This document shows positions 47,531-58,395 of a stretch of 64,000 nt of DNA, piece after piece. Under the pieces are notes generated by a model. The model searched no databases and had not been told where the DNA came from. It worked only from the letters and a program-made list of their open reading frames with translations. The translations under genes were made by a program, and so were the position numbers. Position 1 is the first letter of the stretch, and every line of letters starts with the position of its first letter. Source of the DNA: Sthenelais limicola (Eukaryota > Annelida > Polychaeta > Phyllodocida > Sigalionidae); contig OW804096.1 in assembly GCA_942159475.1 (NCBI GenBank), forward strand, positions 133,724,941-133,788,940. The letters are read 5' to 3'.

Positions 47531-47780
47531 CATGGGTCAGATTTTCAGAAAATGTACAATCGGCAACCCTACACATTTAGGAAATTCTGCTAAATTAGGC
47601 TAAGACATGATGAATCATGAATACTGGATATATCTGAGTATATTCTGTGTCAAATTGATTTAAAGTATCTGTTTTGTTATGTTAAACTGTATTTTGAAGC
47701 TCATTTCTGTCTTGAATTTGGGTTATTTAAGAGAATTAATGAAGGCGAATTGTACATTTTCAGAAAATCTGACCCACATA
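47531..47780 (+). mobile_element. M-family MITE copy 25
   Basis: Forward orientation, type B interior, both ends intact, ACA preceding and CACA following. Confidence 0.92.
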
Positions 47781-50105
47781 ATATTGAATCTCTCCTTTTG
47801 CTCTATTTATTACCTGGGATGCCACAAGATTAAGGTAATACCAGGATGCACACCTTAAAGCATGTGATGTCTATATGCATTGTAAAAGCAGGGATAGGTG
47901 AGCAGTGAAGATGTCATATCATGCAGGAGAATCTAGACATAGTATGTTTTTTTTTGTTTTTAAAATAGACATAGTATGTTAAGAAAATAACCATATCAAT
48001 GAGTAAATTCACTCATAGAAAATACAATCTGAAGGATTTTAAAAAGTATTTTATAGGATATGAATTACCACCCACACAAAGTGCTATTTTTCATCACAAC
48101 ATGACCTGAGTTATTTTATATGTATTAAATTACAACGATACAGATCGATTACCTTATGATTATACCTCATGAGGTGTTGCAGATTTAAAAGACCAGTTTT
48201 TTTTATTATGGTATGATCTCTAGTCAGTATGTGTTTGGATACTTATTGTTGATTTAATTATCATTTAATTATCGTTTTCACAGACATATACAATTTCAAA
48301 TATGCAGTCGACCAATTGTTAAGCATAGATATGTGAAGACCATTGTCATGCAAAACTTATCAAAGATTAATTTGATGATAAAGATAAAACATAATCCGAG
48401 TCTGGAGACCGTTAGAAGTTCAAATGACAGAAAAAATACTCAATTTTATTGATATTTCAATGGAAGTACGCGAAAGGATCTCGTTAGAATGCAGGCAATT
48501 GGAATCTTCCATTATATTTCAAGATCAACCACCAACTTCTGCTTTGAAGACGTCGACACGAAGGGACTATGATCATGTCATTTTACATTCCACTTGCTGA
48601 AAAAAGAACCCCTCCATCCTATTTAAACACACCAATCCTTGTGTAAATTATAGGATCGGTGGGTGTTATAAGAACCAGACAAGCAAGGTATGTACATTGT
48701 GGTCTTCTACATTATCATGCTGATAAAATATTTTAAAAGATAATTTTAAATATTTCTAAAAGTTCTAAAAGTAAATCAACATTATTGGTCGATGGGATTA
48801 CATTCTTTCTAATTGACTATCAGTTTCCAGATTCATGTTGAATGTAGTAATTTCCAGCAAAAATAAATTATATAACTTTTTATTCACACTTGCCTGTTGT
48901 CATTTCATTTATTCTGAAATGTTATAATTTAAAAAGACGTTAATATCATTGTCGTTTGATGTGATGTTTATATTTTTTTTATTTGGAAATATTGAATCTG
49001 GCAGATTGTAGTTGATTATGCTGGAACTCATCAAAAGACGATCTGATATCTCTTGATAATATCAAGATTATTGTTTTATAATAAATCAGTATCTAAAGTA
49101 GCTAAGAAGGAAAAAATATAATTTGATATGACACAGCCCCAGACGTGGTAAAGTTATGTTAGCAACAAACCAATTCTACAAGTCTCGTTGAACGTACCCA
49201 TGTGCCCTTGTTGGTGGTATGAGGGAATATTTGTTTCCCCTCAATTGAAACTTTTGGTGAGAAAAAAATAAGTCCCTTTGTATACCTTTATTTCCCTGTT
49301 AGTTATCCAGGGGTGTCTTTCAAGCTTTTATGGTCAATATTTGGGGCTAATATTTTCTTAGCCTCAAAGCGGAGGTGCTTTGAAAATGGTCGCATGTATT
49401 TCAATTTTTTAATATGTGCGGTGGTCCAGTATTTACAGAATTCAAGGATTTCAAGAAAGGAGGATGAATAAGATTGTAGAGATCGTAACTTATTCTAAGG
49501 AAAGCGCTGGCGAAAAATGATCAATAAAGAAAAATAATCTATGTTCTATGACCGAGTTCCTGAATCCATTCCTTTCGATCCATGTCAGTTGTTTTGTAAC
49601 CTCTATAATATCATCCATTATCTAAATTCCTACCCTAGACCTTAGATTGTTGAGTTTGCCACGCAATAGAACTACACTGAGAAGATAATTTCCAGAAGTT
49701 GTCGTTCTGCTTTGTTGCACAGAATGATAAACACACTTTCTTTATTATTTGTAGCTTCAGGGATGAAAGCTGTCACACAGTGAGACGATCGACAAGTCAG
49801 GAACATTTGGAAGGAACACTTAATGAAGTTTATGAAATCATAGTGCTTTAACCTCCAGATGTTGCGAAACAGGCATATAAACTTATATTAAACATCTAAG
49901 ACATGTCCTGATTTGCATGTGAAAGGACATTTTGTCCAAATGTACCATGTTTCTTGTGAATAAAACGTTTTTCCCAAAAGCAAAAGAAATGTTGGTCAAA
50001 GAAAGCTGCGATGCAGATATAGCTTTGTTTCCAATTATGTTAGGCGACGTATCGCAAACCATAGTGAAATCCTGTGCAGCACAATTATAGCTAACTTCCC
50101 TCTTG
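47781..50105. other. longest repeat-poor, gene-free stretch
   Basis: About 2.3 kb with no open frame above 60 codons and no family recognised. A TTTTTTTTGTTTTTAAAA run lies near 47948 with AGACATAGTATGTT on either side, a possible small insertion with target duplication. Confidence 0.4.
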
Positions 50106-50108
50106 TTA

Positions 50109-50217
50109 AGGGTCTAGTCCACCAAGCCGATTCTCATGCGATTCTCCCAGAATTTAGTGCATAAAAGTCCTCTGCGGCGCAAAATCGCATGAGAATCGGC
50201 TTAGTGGACTACGCCCT
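50109..50217. mobile_element. small PIF-like MITE copy 2
   Basis: Ends AGGGTCTAGTCCACCAAGCC and complement of AGGGCGTAGTCCACTAAGCC. TTA duplications at 50106-50108 and 50218-50220. 109 bp. Confidence 0.9.
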
Positions 50218-50685
50218 TTATTCTAAAAAAAAACTCTGTCTATGTGAACATCCCTGGTAACCACCTTGAAGTCCTCAACAATATGGAAACCACTCTATAC
50301 CCATCTTCTAGTGCCATGTACTTCATCTTATCAGTTGTTTGAAGCACTTTTTGAAACCTGATCTTGCTTGTTTAGTCAACACAACTTATTGTAAAGTGAT
50401 AGGAGATTAGTCGTTATTTACACAGAACATAATACTAATCCATAGGGACACCATGACAAGCAGGTCATTCTACAATATAGGTCTATCACACAGTCAATGG
50501 GTGATTATTTACCTTAACAGATGCCCAATATTTGTTTGTGCAAGCTCACACGCACCTCTGTACTATATGTATATTCTCCTAATACTTATTATCATACACG
50601 TAGAAACGCGAACACGTGAATATATCTTATTATACAGATACCTAATACCTAATTATAGAATTACGATTCAGATAAACACAGTCTT
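50218..50685. other. gene-free stretch
   Basis: The 80-codon plus frame at 50453-50695 is hydrophobic but unrecognised. Confidence 0.35.
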
Positions 50686-50808
50686 ATTCCATTAAGATCG
50701 CAAAATGTCATCATATTCCCATTAAAACGCCGAGTCTTAGGCGAGGAAACCGATTAGTGAAGCAGGCTGACATACCATTCTTATCTGATCTGAGGGTTTG
50801 GACCTAGA
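50686..50808 (+). mobile_element. TCTAGG-family MITE copy 4, 5'-truncated
   Basis: Only the right ~123 bp is present, from ATTCCATTAAGATCGC to TTTGGACCTAGA. The left TIR is missing. Confidence 0.85.
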
Positions 50809-51381
50809 GCACCCTTTATCTTATGTAGCAAGCCAAATTCTAAACCCCTATACATCTATAGGAATATGTTGCACCCCAAACCTCAGTCTGTCCTCTTATC
50901 AATTCATATACTTCATATAACATATGGATACACAGATTACTGTTACTAAACTGTTACTAAAATGGTGCCAAATATATCGCCATTGCTGTTGACAATTATA
51001 AATGCATATGAAATAACATTTGATTAAGAAATCATGATACAGTATATGCTACAGAATAAAGAAATTAAGTGCATTAGCGAGTTTGGATTGTATGTCTGTA
51101 ATGCTGAGGGAGGCAAATCAGAAGAGGTGCATGTAATGCACGCTCGTAGCTATTGACGTCTCCACTGAGTGGCAGCACCTTACAGCTTGCTTTCGCCGAT
51201 CCATACGAGTCTGAATGCCACATTTACATCGATTAAAAGTCTCATCTTCAGTTTCTTTTACAGCACTTTTGGGGCATTATGCAATTCTTATAATACGCTG
51301 GGAGTTGTTTGTTTTACTCATTTTTAAATGTAAAATCCTAGGCAGAATACACTATAATATATATACTACATACAGTATCAC
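50809..51381. other. gene-free stretch
   Basis: No supported gene. The 106-codon plus frame at 51215-51535 runs into the next MITE. Confidence 0.4.
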
Positions 51382-51588
51382 GTCTAGGCCCAAAGTTGAG
51401 AGAGTCCCTTCAAACGAAGGGGAAGCCTCTCGCCTGAAACCACAAAGTGCCATTTTAATTCCATTACGACCGCACGATGTCATTATATTCCATCCGCCGA
51501 TAAAACGCCGAGTTCTTGGCCAGGAAACCAATTAGCGAAGTAGGCTGACATATACCATTATTATCTGATCGGAGGGTTTGGACCTAGA
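51382..51588 (+). mobile_element. TCTAGG-family MITE copy 5
   Basis: Full-length, ends TCTAGGCCCAAAGTTGAG and GGGTTTGGACCTAGA. Confidence 0.88.
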
Positions 51589-52399
51589 GTGGATCCTGTT
51601 ATTGAGTCTAATTTAAACAAGAAAGTTGTGCATGCTACTTACTCAAGATTTTAGTCACACCGAATTACTGGGTTATTGACACGCACCATGACGCCTTATA
51701 CAAAATAGCTACCCGATCAAAATTCCTCACTTCACTTCGAAAACGGATCAACATCGAATAAAACGTAAATACATAGGGACAACATATTATAATAGTAAGT
51801 ATACATATGTATATTAAAAAAATGGGCAAAAGATGATAAATATTAAGTAATCAAATGAGTAGATAAGTAAAATATCATGAATTAAATAATTCGTCTAATG
51901 ATAATGAGTCTATAATTGAAAATTGATGAATAATTTATTCAAACAAATGTCTATGGCAGTATGTGGTTAAACGCCATGATACATATTTTGTATAACAGAG
52001 ACACTAAAGACCCAAAGCCACTGAGCTGGTTTTCTTGAGAGGGAGAAAGAAGTCACTGGAGATTGAACTAGAAAATTAAATGCAGCTGAAGGTGGTGTCA
52101 CACTAGCCGCAATAGCCTCACAATAGACATTTGCGATAGATCATTGTGGTTAGATGGTAACGTCTGCGATACTACTCATATCGCCAACAAATATTAAACA
52201 CGTCTAATCTTTCTGCAACCGACCACAACGCATTTCTTATTGCAAGGCATATATCTCAAAAGATATTGCAAAATGGGGCATACATCTGATCGGATATGCT
52301 GCCCTCAAAGATAGCATTTCATTGGGGCTAGTGTCGCTCTGCATTGACTCGCCGATCACTCCCCCCTGGTCATAACGTCGGCTCAGTGAACAGAGGGCT
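51589..52399. other. gene-free stretch
   Basis: No supported feature seen. Confidence 0.4.
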
Positions 52400-52402
52400 T
52401 AA

Positions 52403-53229
52403 AGGGTGGTCTCCACTGATTGCGGTAAGCTCTGCGGTAAGCCTTGCGATGGTTTGTGCTGGTTCTGTAGGTGGTGAGGAATGACGAGGTCCTTGCCTAC
52501 ATGGTCAGTGAACGATGTAGGCAGGACTTTTTTTTAAAAAGTTTTATTGCACACAATTACAGGAAATCCTGCTATTCTCATGTAGTACAAGGAAAATATT
52601 TCAAAATATCGTACAGTATATTTTAACTGATATAGCTTTGCCTTCTTTGTAACATTTAAACTTTAACCTTTTTTAATAACATGCCCATGATTTCAAGGGC
52701 CTAATATAATAGAGACATCATATAGTACAGTTTTTATATACAAGTAAGGGGTTTCCTCGCACCGTGTACCACAACGTACAACGCACAAGGCACCGTGTAC
52801 CACAACGTACTCAATCTAAACGTTGTTGAACATGTTTGCATGTTCAACAACGTTTACAACACATGGGTGTAGATGCTTTTTGCACTGATGACGATTTTAC
52901 AATCAAGCTCCGTGCTCCGGTCCACTGCACTAAACGTTCTGCTACATGCTTTTAACTGTTGAAGACGTTCTTCAATACGGAGCATCTTCAATACTGTTCA
53001 GTCCAGGTTGCCATTTCCAATGGAACATATTTGGTTAAGTCAGGTCATTTGCTTACCATGCAAATGATCTACGATTTGAATCATTTTCAAATTCTTTCAA
53101 CTTTCAACTGGTTTATTTGATTCAACATTTTAAATAAAATGAGTAAATGCCCCCTTGACTGCAGAGCTTACCGCAGAGCTTACAGCAGAGCTTACCGCAG
53201 AGCTTACCGCAGCCAGTGGAGACCACCCT
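52403..53229. mobile_element. PIF/Harbinger-like TIR element, 0.83 kb
   Basis: Ends AGGGTGGTCTCCACTG and its complement, with TAA duplications at 52400-52402 and 53230-53232. The TIR continues into GCGGTAAGCTCTGCGGTAAG; at the right end this GCTTACCGCAGA unit is repeated about four times. No transposase frame. Confidence 0.85.
52761..52855. repeat. direct repeat and perfect hairpin
   Basis: CACCGTGTACCACAACGTAC occurs at about 52760 and 52791. At 52818-52855 a 17 bp arm (AAACGTTGTTGAACATG) and its exact complement surround a 4 bp loop. Lies inside the PIF-like element. Confidence 0.85.
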
Positions 53230-53540
53230 TAAGTCAATTGTATCGCTGTGTATCCATTGATTGATTCCTGCCTCTTGTCCCTCTTGTTGGGTCAAAACCT
53301 TGCCACATGTGGTCCCGGGTCGTGAACTGAAGCAGGACAAAGAACAAGCCCAAAGTGTCCACCATTTACCATTGACAATCAATAATAACTCCTGTTAAAT
53401 CCCTACAGATTATCATCAACATCCATTCAACGCCGTCACTTGTATTCAGTGCGGAGCTGTTTTCACTGCGGTCCTGTATTGTGTTCAATTATTCACTGCT
53501 GAATACCACTATAGAATACATTGCTAACTTGATAGGTATT

Positions 53541-53783
53541 ATTTGGGTAAGATTTTCAGAAAATGTACAATTCGCCATTACCAATCCTCTCAAATAACCC
53601 ACATTTAAGACCAAAATGAGCTTCAAAATGCAGTTTAACATAACAGAACTGATACTTTAAATCAAAGCGATCCCAAATATACTCCGATATACCCGGTATA
53701 TTCTTCATTTTCAGCCTAATTTAGCAGAATTTCCTAAATGTGTAGAGCTGCCAATTGTACATTTGCTGAAAATCTGACCCATT
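53541..53783 (-). mobile_element. M-family MITE copy 26
   Basis: Reverse orientation, type B interior. Left end ATTTGGGTAAG, right end CTGACCCATTT; ATT/TTT at junctions. Confidence 0.9.
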
Positions 53784-53966
53784 TCTAGGTTACATAGGGT
53801 CATATATAGATTGATGCAGATTAGCAATAAAACAGATAATTACATGCTACGTCACCCAAATCTCTATTGATAATGTTCATTTCCATGTAACTGCAGTTCA
53901 AGGTAGTCATACAAAATGAAACCTTTTATGAATTTCCTTTCCACTGAATGTCTGCCATTCCTTTCC

Positions 53967-54115
53967 TCAGGGCAGATCTGTGAATGGATCGCCTGATTGA
54001 TTATTGCTAAATGAACCGAAGAATCCAATTTTCTTGTTGGTTCTTTGAAGGTAAAACAATACCAAACAACCAACGAGCATGAGACTAACACACTCAAAGG
54101 CATTGCTCAGGAAAT
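53967..54115 (-). CDS. candidate terminal exon with membrane anchor
   Basis: After a plausible acceptor (TTTTCAATACAG) the minus strand reads FLSNAFECVSLMLVGCLVLF then YLQRTNKK and a ~22-residue polar tail to TGA at 53967. A hydrophobic segment followed by basic residues and a short tail fits the C terminus of a type I membrane protein or the last helix of a transporter. It could be the 3' end of the gene with exons at 57392 and 61851 on the same strand, but the linking exon is not identified. A competing frame across the same bases (54103-53864) is longer but less gene-like. Confidence 0.35.
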
Positions 54116-54627
54116 CTGTATTGAAAACTAGTTGCGTTAGAGGAAATAATTACCTACAATATTAAATTTAAATCACATAAAATAAAATTATTTTGCAAGA
54201 ACACCAAGCATTTGATTATTTCTAAGAATGACACAACATGTACACAATATACCCAATATTGGATTATTGGGAAAATGGGAATATCTACCAACAATAAACT
54301 ATCAATATCTATCCTAATCTCCATATCTAAAAGTACGATTCCTCAGTAATTATGCAAACAATAACATCTTAAGGGGATTATACAAATTTAATTCGGAGCA
54401 ATGTAGCTTCAATACGGTCTATATATAGACAGGATTAGGGATGGGTTCTCTTGTTACCCATGACCCTATGTGTTGTCGGATTACTGGCACTAATCCAACA
54501 GATAAGCCTGCAGTGATAATGGATCTATGTTTGTCTAGGACTTCTCCATAGTCCCGCAATAGTGTATGTAGAACAAATACTGGAAAACATTCCCATACCA
54601 CTGCTAAGTACCTGTCTTCATGGTCAA
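54116..54627. other. possible intron
   Basis: The minus frame at 54667-54419 reads protein-like in places but has no consistent splice sites. Left unassigned. Confidence 0.3.
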
Positions 54628-55042
54628 ATATGAGATGTGTTTCAGGAAAATGAGTCATAAGTCGCAAAGTTGATATTTTTCATAATGTTTTTTCACAAGA
54701 TCCCTTTATTGAAATGTTTTGATATTTAGGGGGTTTAACATTTATATTCAGATCAATCCATGTAAAAAAATTCAGGGCATTGTATTAAATATATCCTTGC
54801 GTTTTGAAGGCCTTCGTATGGAGTATATTTAGTTACTTTACTAATAATTACCCATCCAGAAACATTGCAAACCTTTTTTCTCAAAAATAAAGATATCAAA
54901 CATAGAATATAGAAATACTTATTAGGTGTCCTAGTGTTTACTATCATTTGAATCACCTTGATCTCCTCTTTTCAAATATGATGATATCTCAAAATCTATT
55001 TTTTGCGACTTATGACTCATTTTCCAAAAACGGATCACATAT
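54628..55042. mobile_element. ATATGTGATC-family MITE copy 2
   Basis: Left TCAGGAAAATGAGTCATAAG, right GCGACTTATGACTCATTTTC plus CGGATCACATAT. The interior is the complement of copy 1 (24877-25298). Confidence 0.85.
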
Positions 55043-55918
55043 ATGTATTGAGATCAGCCCATGCCGCAGTGCGATGTAGTATTATTCATTTATAAATGAA
55101 ATATTATATGATTGAAATATTATATCATTGAAGTGTTACTTACTCAATTTACTGTAAAATATGTTTACAGTTTAAAAGAATTATACAATAAATTGCTATG
55201 AAGTATTTTTGAATAAATTTCAACTTGAGGAACACAAGATGACACACTTTCAAAATTATGGGTTGCAGTAAACTTTATTACCTATTAATTGCATAGGATC
55301 TGAGTAAATGTGAGTAAAATCGCCGGACATTATATTTAGGCTTATTCCAGTGGGAATTTAGATATCAAGAAAACAATTGCTCCTTTTTTTAGAATTTAAC
55401 AAATTATTCTTTTGGTATATGATGGTTTTTTACTTAATTCTTATTTGTTTATATCTTCTTAAAGCTGTCAATATTGGCATAGCATTTTTAGGCTGGTCTC
55501 CACACACAACCCACAAATGCCCTATGATCAAACCATTGGAGGTATACAAAACTATATATCACACAAACGCTCATGATACATAGAATTCATATTTAAAGAA
55601 AAGCATTTACTATATTTTCCTCAGCTTCAGAATGCTATAAAAACAAAGATACCATTTGCAAGACTTTTCTGAGAATGGCCCTGCTGCACATTGGACTTCA
55701 TTGGATAAAGGGAAGTAAACAGGAGTGGTATTGAAGGGTGTTTATTTTAACCTTTTGGTTAACATGATAATAATTATATATAAACCTGTCTACTTTTGTA
55801 GATAGATAGATGGATAGATAGATAGATATTGGTAGTCCTTCTATTAGAATTGCAGAACTTTAATTACTATAACAGCATGTTAGGTCTGGCATGAATAGCT
55901 ATGAATACAATATTGTCA
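55043..55918. other. gene-free stretch
   Basis: GATA-repeat microsatellite at 55799-55829. A minus-strand frame near 55725-55640 (around QCAAGPFSEKSCKW) looks exon-like but lacks an acceptor. Confidence 0.35.
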
Positions 55919-56132
55919 GGCCTGTTGCATAAGAAATCCTGATTCAATGTATTTCTTGCATAGCTAGTATTCCTTGCTTGGGTAGGCAATTTCCACGCTA
56001 GGAATAAATATACTAGGATTGTATGTATAGCAAAGTCCTTGCCTACGCATTCCTTATCAGCTGCTTATCAAGAAAAGGAAGCTAATTAAGGAAGGACAAA
56101 TCTTAAATAAGGATTTCTTATGCAACGGACCC
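55919..56132. mobile_element. GGGCCC/GTTGCATAAG MITE copy 2
   Basis: Ends GGCCTGTTGCATAAGAAATC and complement of GGTCCGTTGCATAAGAAATC, with an internal TCCTTGC/GCAAGGA structure. Family as at 14853. Confidence 0.85.
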
Positions 56133-56640
56133 CGCGGATAGCTATCAAATTACGATGGTTACTAAACTTGAATTAAATGGGAAAATTGTTTATTTGCCAA
56201 GGATATGCATTGGTACGAAAGTTGAGAAAGTGGTCAACAGGCTTCTGGTATAATCCCAGCTTTACAGAAGAGGGTTTGCTAGTGAGAAAACTAATATAAA
56301 AAGATACAAAGACATAAATGATGACTACTCAAGCCCGGCATGTAAAGTACGGTAACAGTAATAGTACAGTGAATTCACTGTTTATTTATCTTCCTTTATT
56401 ACTGTTAACCTCATCTTTTAAAGTATCTTCTGGTCAACTTTGCTTTTATCCTCAGACAACACTAACACTCCACAACACGTCCGAGTGGTACAGTGAAGTC
56501 AATTGTAAATTATAACATATCATCTATCTCAAACTGAGACTATACATAATTCGTCAACAAAGAAATGACATATAGTAACTGACTGTATATAATGTTAATA
56601 GGCATTCTACCAGACAATATAGCAACATGGATAAATATGT
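56133..56640. other. gene-free stretch
   Basis: A 65-codon plus frame (56318-56515) contains a hydrophobic run, LFIYLPLLLLTSSF, but no supporting signals; not called. Confidence 0.35.
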
Positions 56641-56742
56641 AAATAGATATTTGAAAGGCTTGGCCCGACAGAACTAACCCCGAAAAGGGGAGTCGGTTAC
56701 CAAGTTGAAATAAAATCTTTAAAAAAAAAAAAAAAAAAAAAT
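56641..56742 (+). mobile_element. retroposed 3' end with poly(A)
   Basis: CCCCGAAAAGGGG hairpin, GTCGGTTACC, then GAAATAAAATCTTT and an A22 tail at 56719-56742. Looks like a polyadenylated RNA copy; 5' boundary and source unknown. No target duplication found. Confidence 0.5.
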
Positions 56743-56925
56743 TATAATGTATAGCTGGATCATTAAGCATTTTGTACCAGCCGTTCCAGACACACCTTTC
56801 AAATAAAATTAACGTATTCATTTGTTAATTGTTTTAAATTCGAGTTATTGATAGAGAACCATAGAACATATGAACCTGAAGGATTGGTACATTGCTAGTA
56901 TCATTTAACAGTTAATACAATAGAA

Positions 56926-57392
56926 TTAAAGAATCATATATAAAATACATAAATTCACATCCCCACTTATTAATGACAAATCAGCGACATTGGTATATAC
57001 CATGAACTCAAAGTAGCAATTGAGTGTGCAGGGACATTCGTACATAATAAGCTGTTCATCGCCTCCTTTCTGACACAACTTTCCTTTTCTTACAACTGCA
57101 TCAGTCCCTGGATGCTCTGAAGGTCTTGTCCACAGCGATCTTTCTCTTGGGGTCTCATACACTGTTACCCGCACATGCACTTCTGTGGCTTGCATGATAC
57201 TGTCTGAGCCCGAGACGAGAACGGTGAGACCAACGGCACCAACAGTGTTGTTGAGTGGGATACTTTTGATGAGGGTTAGTGAATGTCTCTTGGACCAGAG
57301 GGTCTTAAAGTTGATGGTACAGGCTTCCAGATATCCAGGCTCTGACGCGATCAGATCAGCCTGCTTGAGATTTCTATACTCTATTTCCATGG
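56926..57392 (-). CDS. exon 2 of a predicted secreted/type I membrane protein
   Basis: The acceptor TTTGTATTTCAG precedes CCATGG. The exon's first two bases complete an Ala codon with the last base of exon 1 (61779), and the frame stays open for 154 codons. It encodes LEACTINFKTLWSKRHSL, an NNT glycosylation site, an SGSDSIMQATEVHVRVTVYE beta-like stretch, and cysteines in KLCQKGG and YECPCTLNCYF. Codon composition is more balanced than in flanking DNA. The final residues look like read-through; a donor at CATG|GTATAT near 56999 would end it earlier. Family not recognised. The ORF as annotated ends at the TAA at 56926. Confidence 0.6.
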
Positions 57393-57447
57393 CTGAAATA
57401 CAAATACATTTTGGTGTTAATCAATAGGACAACACAAGGCTATGGTA

Positions 57448-57830
57448 TAGTCTATCCGAAAAGTAGTTGATACGTGATTTCTTAGTTCCTTTAAGGGGAG
57501 GGAAAAGTGGTAGATTTTTTTATTTCTATTCATAACAAGGACCTGTCAACCCTTTGCCCAGCGAGTCGCTCATTGCAATCAACCATGGAGAAACAGGGCC
57601 AGTATAACCAGCTCTTTCTTACTTTTAAGAAAAACAACAGCTGCTGCACATAGAACAGAGGCAGCGCAATACAATACAGCTGTATATTTGGCCATGGTTG
57701 CTCGCAAACAGCCATGGTCGGATGCAAACGGCGCTTAAGGGGGCAAAGGTTTGAAGTCAAAAATCCTCCACTTTTCCCTCCCCTTAAAGGAACTAAGGAA
57801 TCATGTGTCAACTACTTTTCGGACAGACTA
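57448..57830. mobile_element. mariner-like MITE in intron 1
   Basis: Ends TAGTCTATCCGAAAAGTAGT and complement of TAGTCTGTCCGAAAAGTAGT, extended to ~64 bp with TTAGTTCCTTTAAGGGGAGG. TA on both sides (57446-57447, 57831-57832). 383 bp with no transposase. Its near edge is 55 bp upstream of the exon 2 acceptor. Confidence 0.9.
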
Positions 57831-58395
57831 TAGTTAGCAGTCCCATATGTACACTATCACAAATTTATGTGTCATGGAGATCAATTATGAACGAGGACCA
57901 GGAACGTCAGTGATTAATTGGGAATCCATCTTATGATTCATCATAGAGTTTGCAACATTGCTGGGTTGAGTTTATATAGTTTTCGGGTTTAGAAAAACTG
58001 AAAAGTCATACCGTCTAGAAAAAGGAAATTCCAGGACAGGTTTTAATTATTGTAGTGTATTTGTAAAGGTTCCTGTTTTTTTGGGTTTTCTTTCCGCTTT
58101 CACTCAGGAATACACTGGAATTGATATTACATACATGTAATGTTGTAGGGCTCAGTTTTCTTTTATCTGATTTCAAATCTGTCAAAATGTTATTGTCATA
58201 CTGAATTACTATTGCAAGAGAAATACGTGCGCCGATTATCCCAAAATGGACCTCTTCAAGTTGCTAATATTGCTCTTTATACCAATACCTCTATCTCAAG
58301 GCAATTAAAATTGGTATTTAACTTTTATGGAAATTTCAGAAGATTGCCGAAATTAATAAGATTGACGTAATGAAGGTACTTGACAATATTCAGTA

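Noticed and set aside
54419..54620. Possible upstream exon resembling an MFS transporter (SLC18B1-like) in one frame
   Set aside because: Three frames each look partly protein-like, none has consistent splice sites, and the resemblance is short.
56318..56515. 65-codon plus frame with a hydrophobic run suggesting a signal peptide
   Set aside because: Hydrophobic segment is too far from the start and no acceptor, donor or coding bias supports it.
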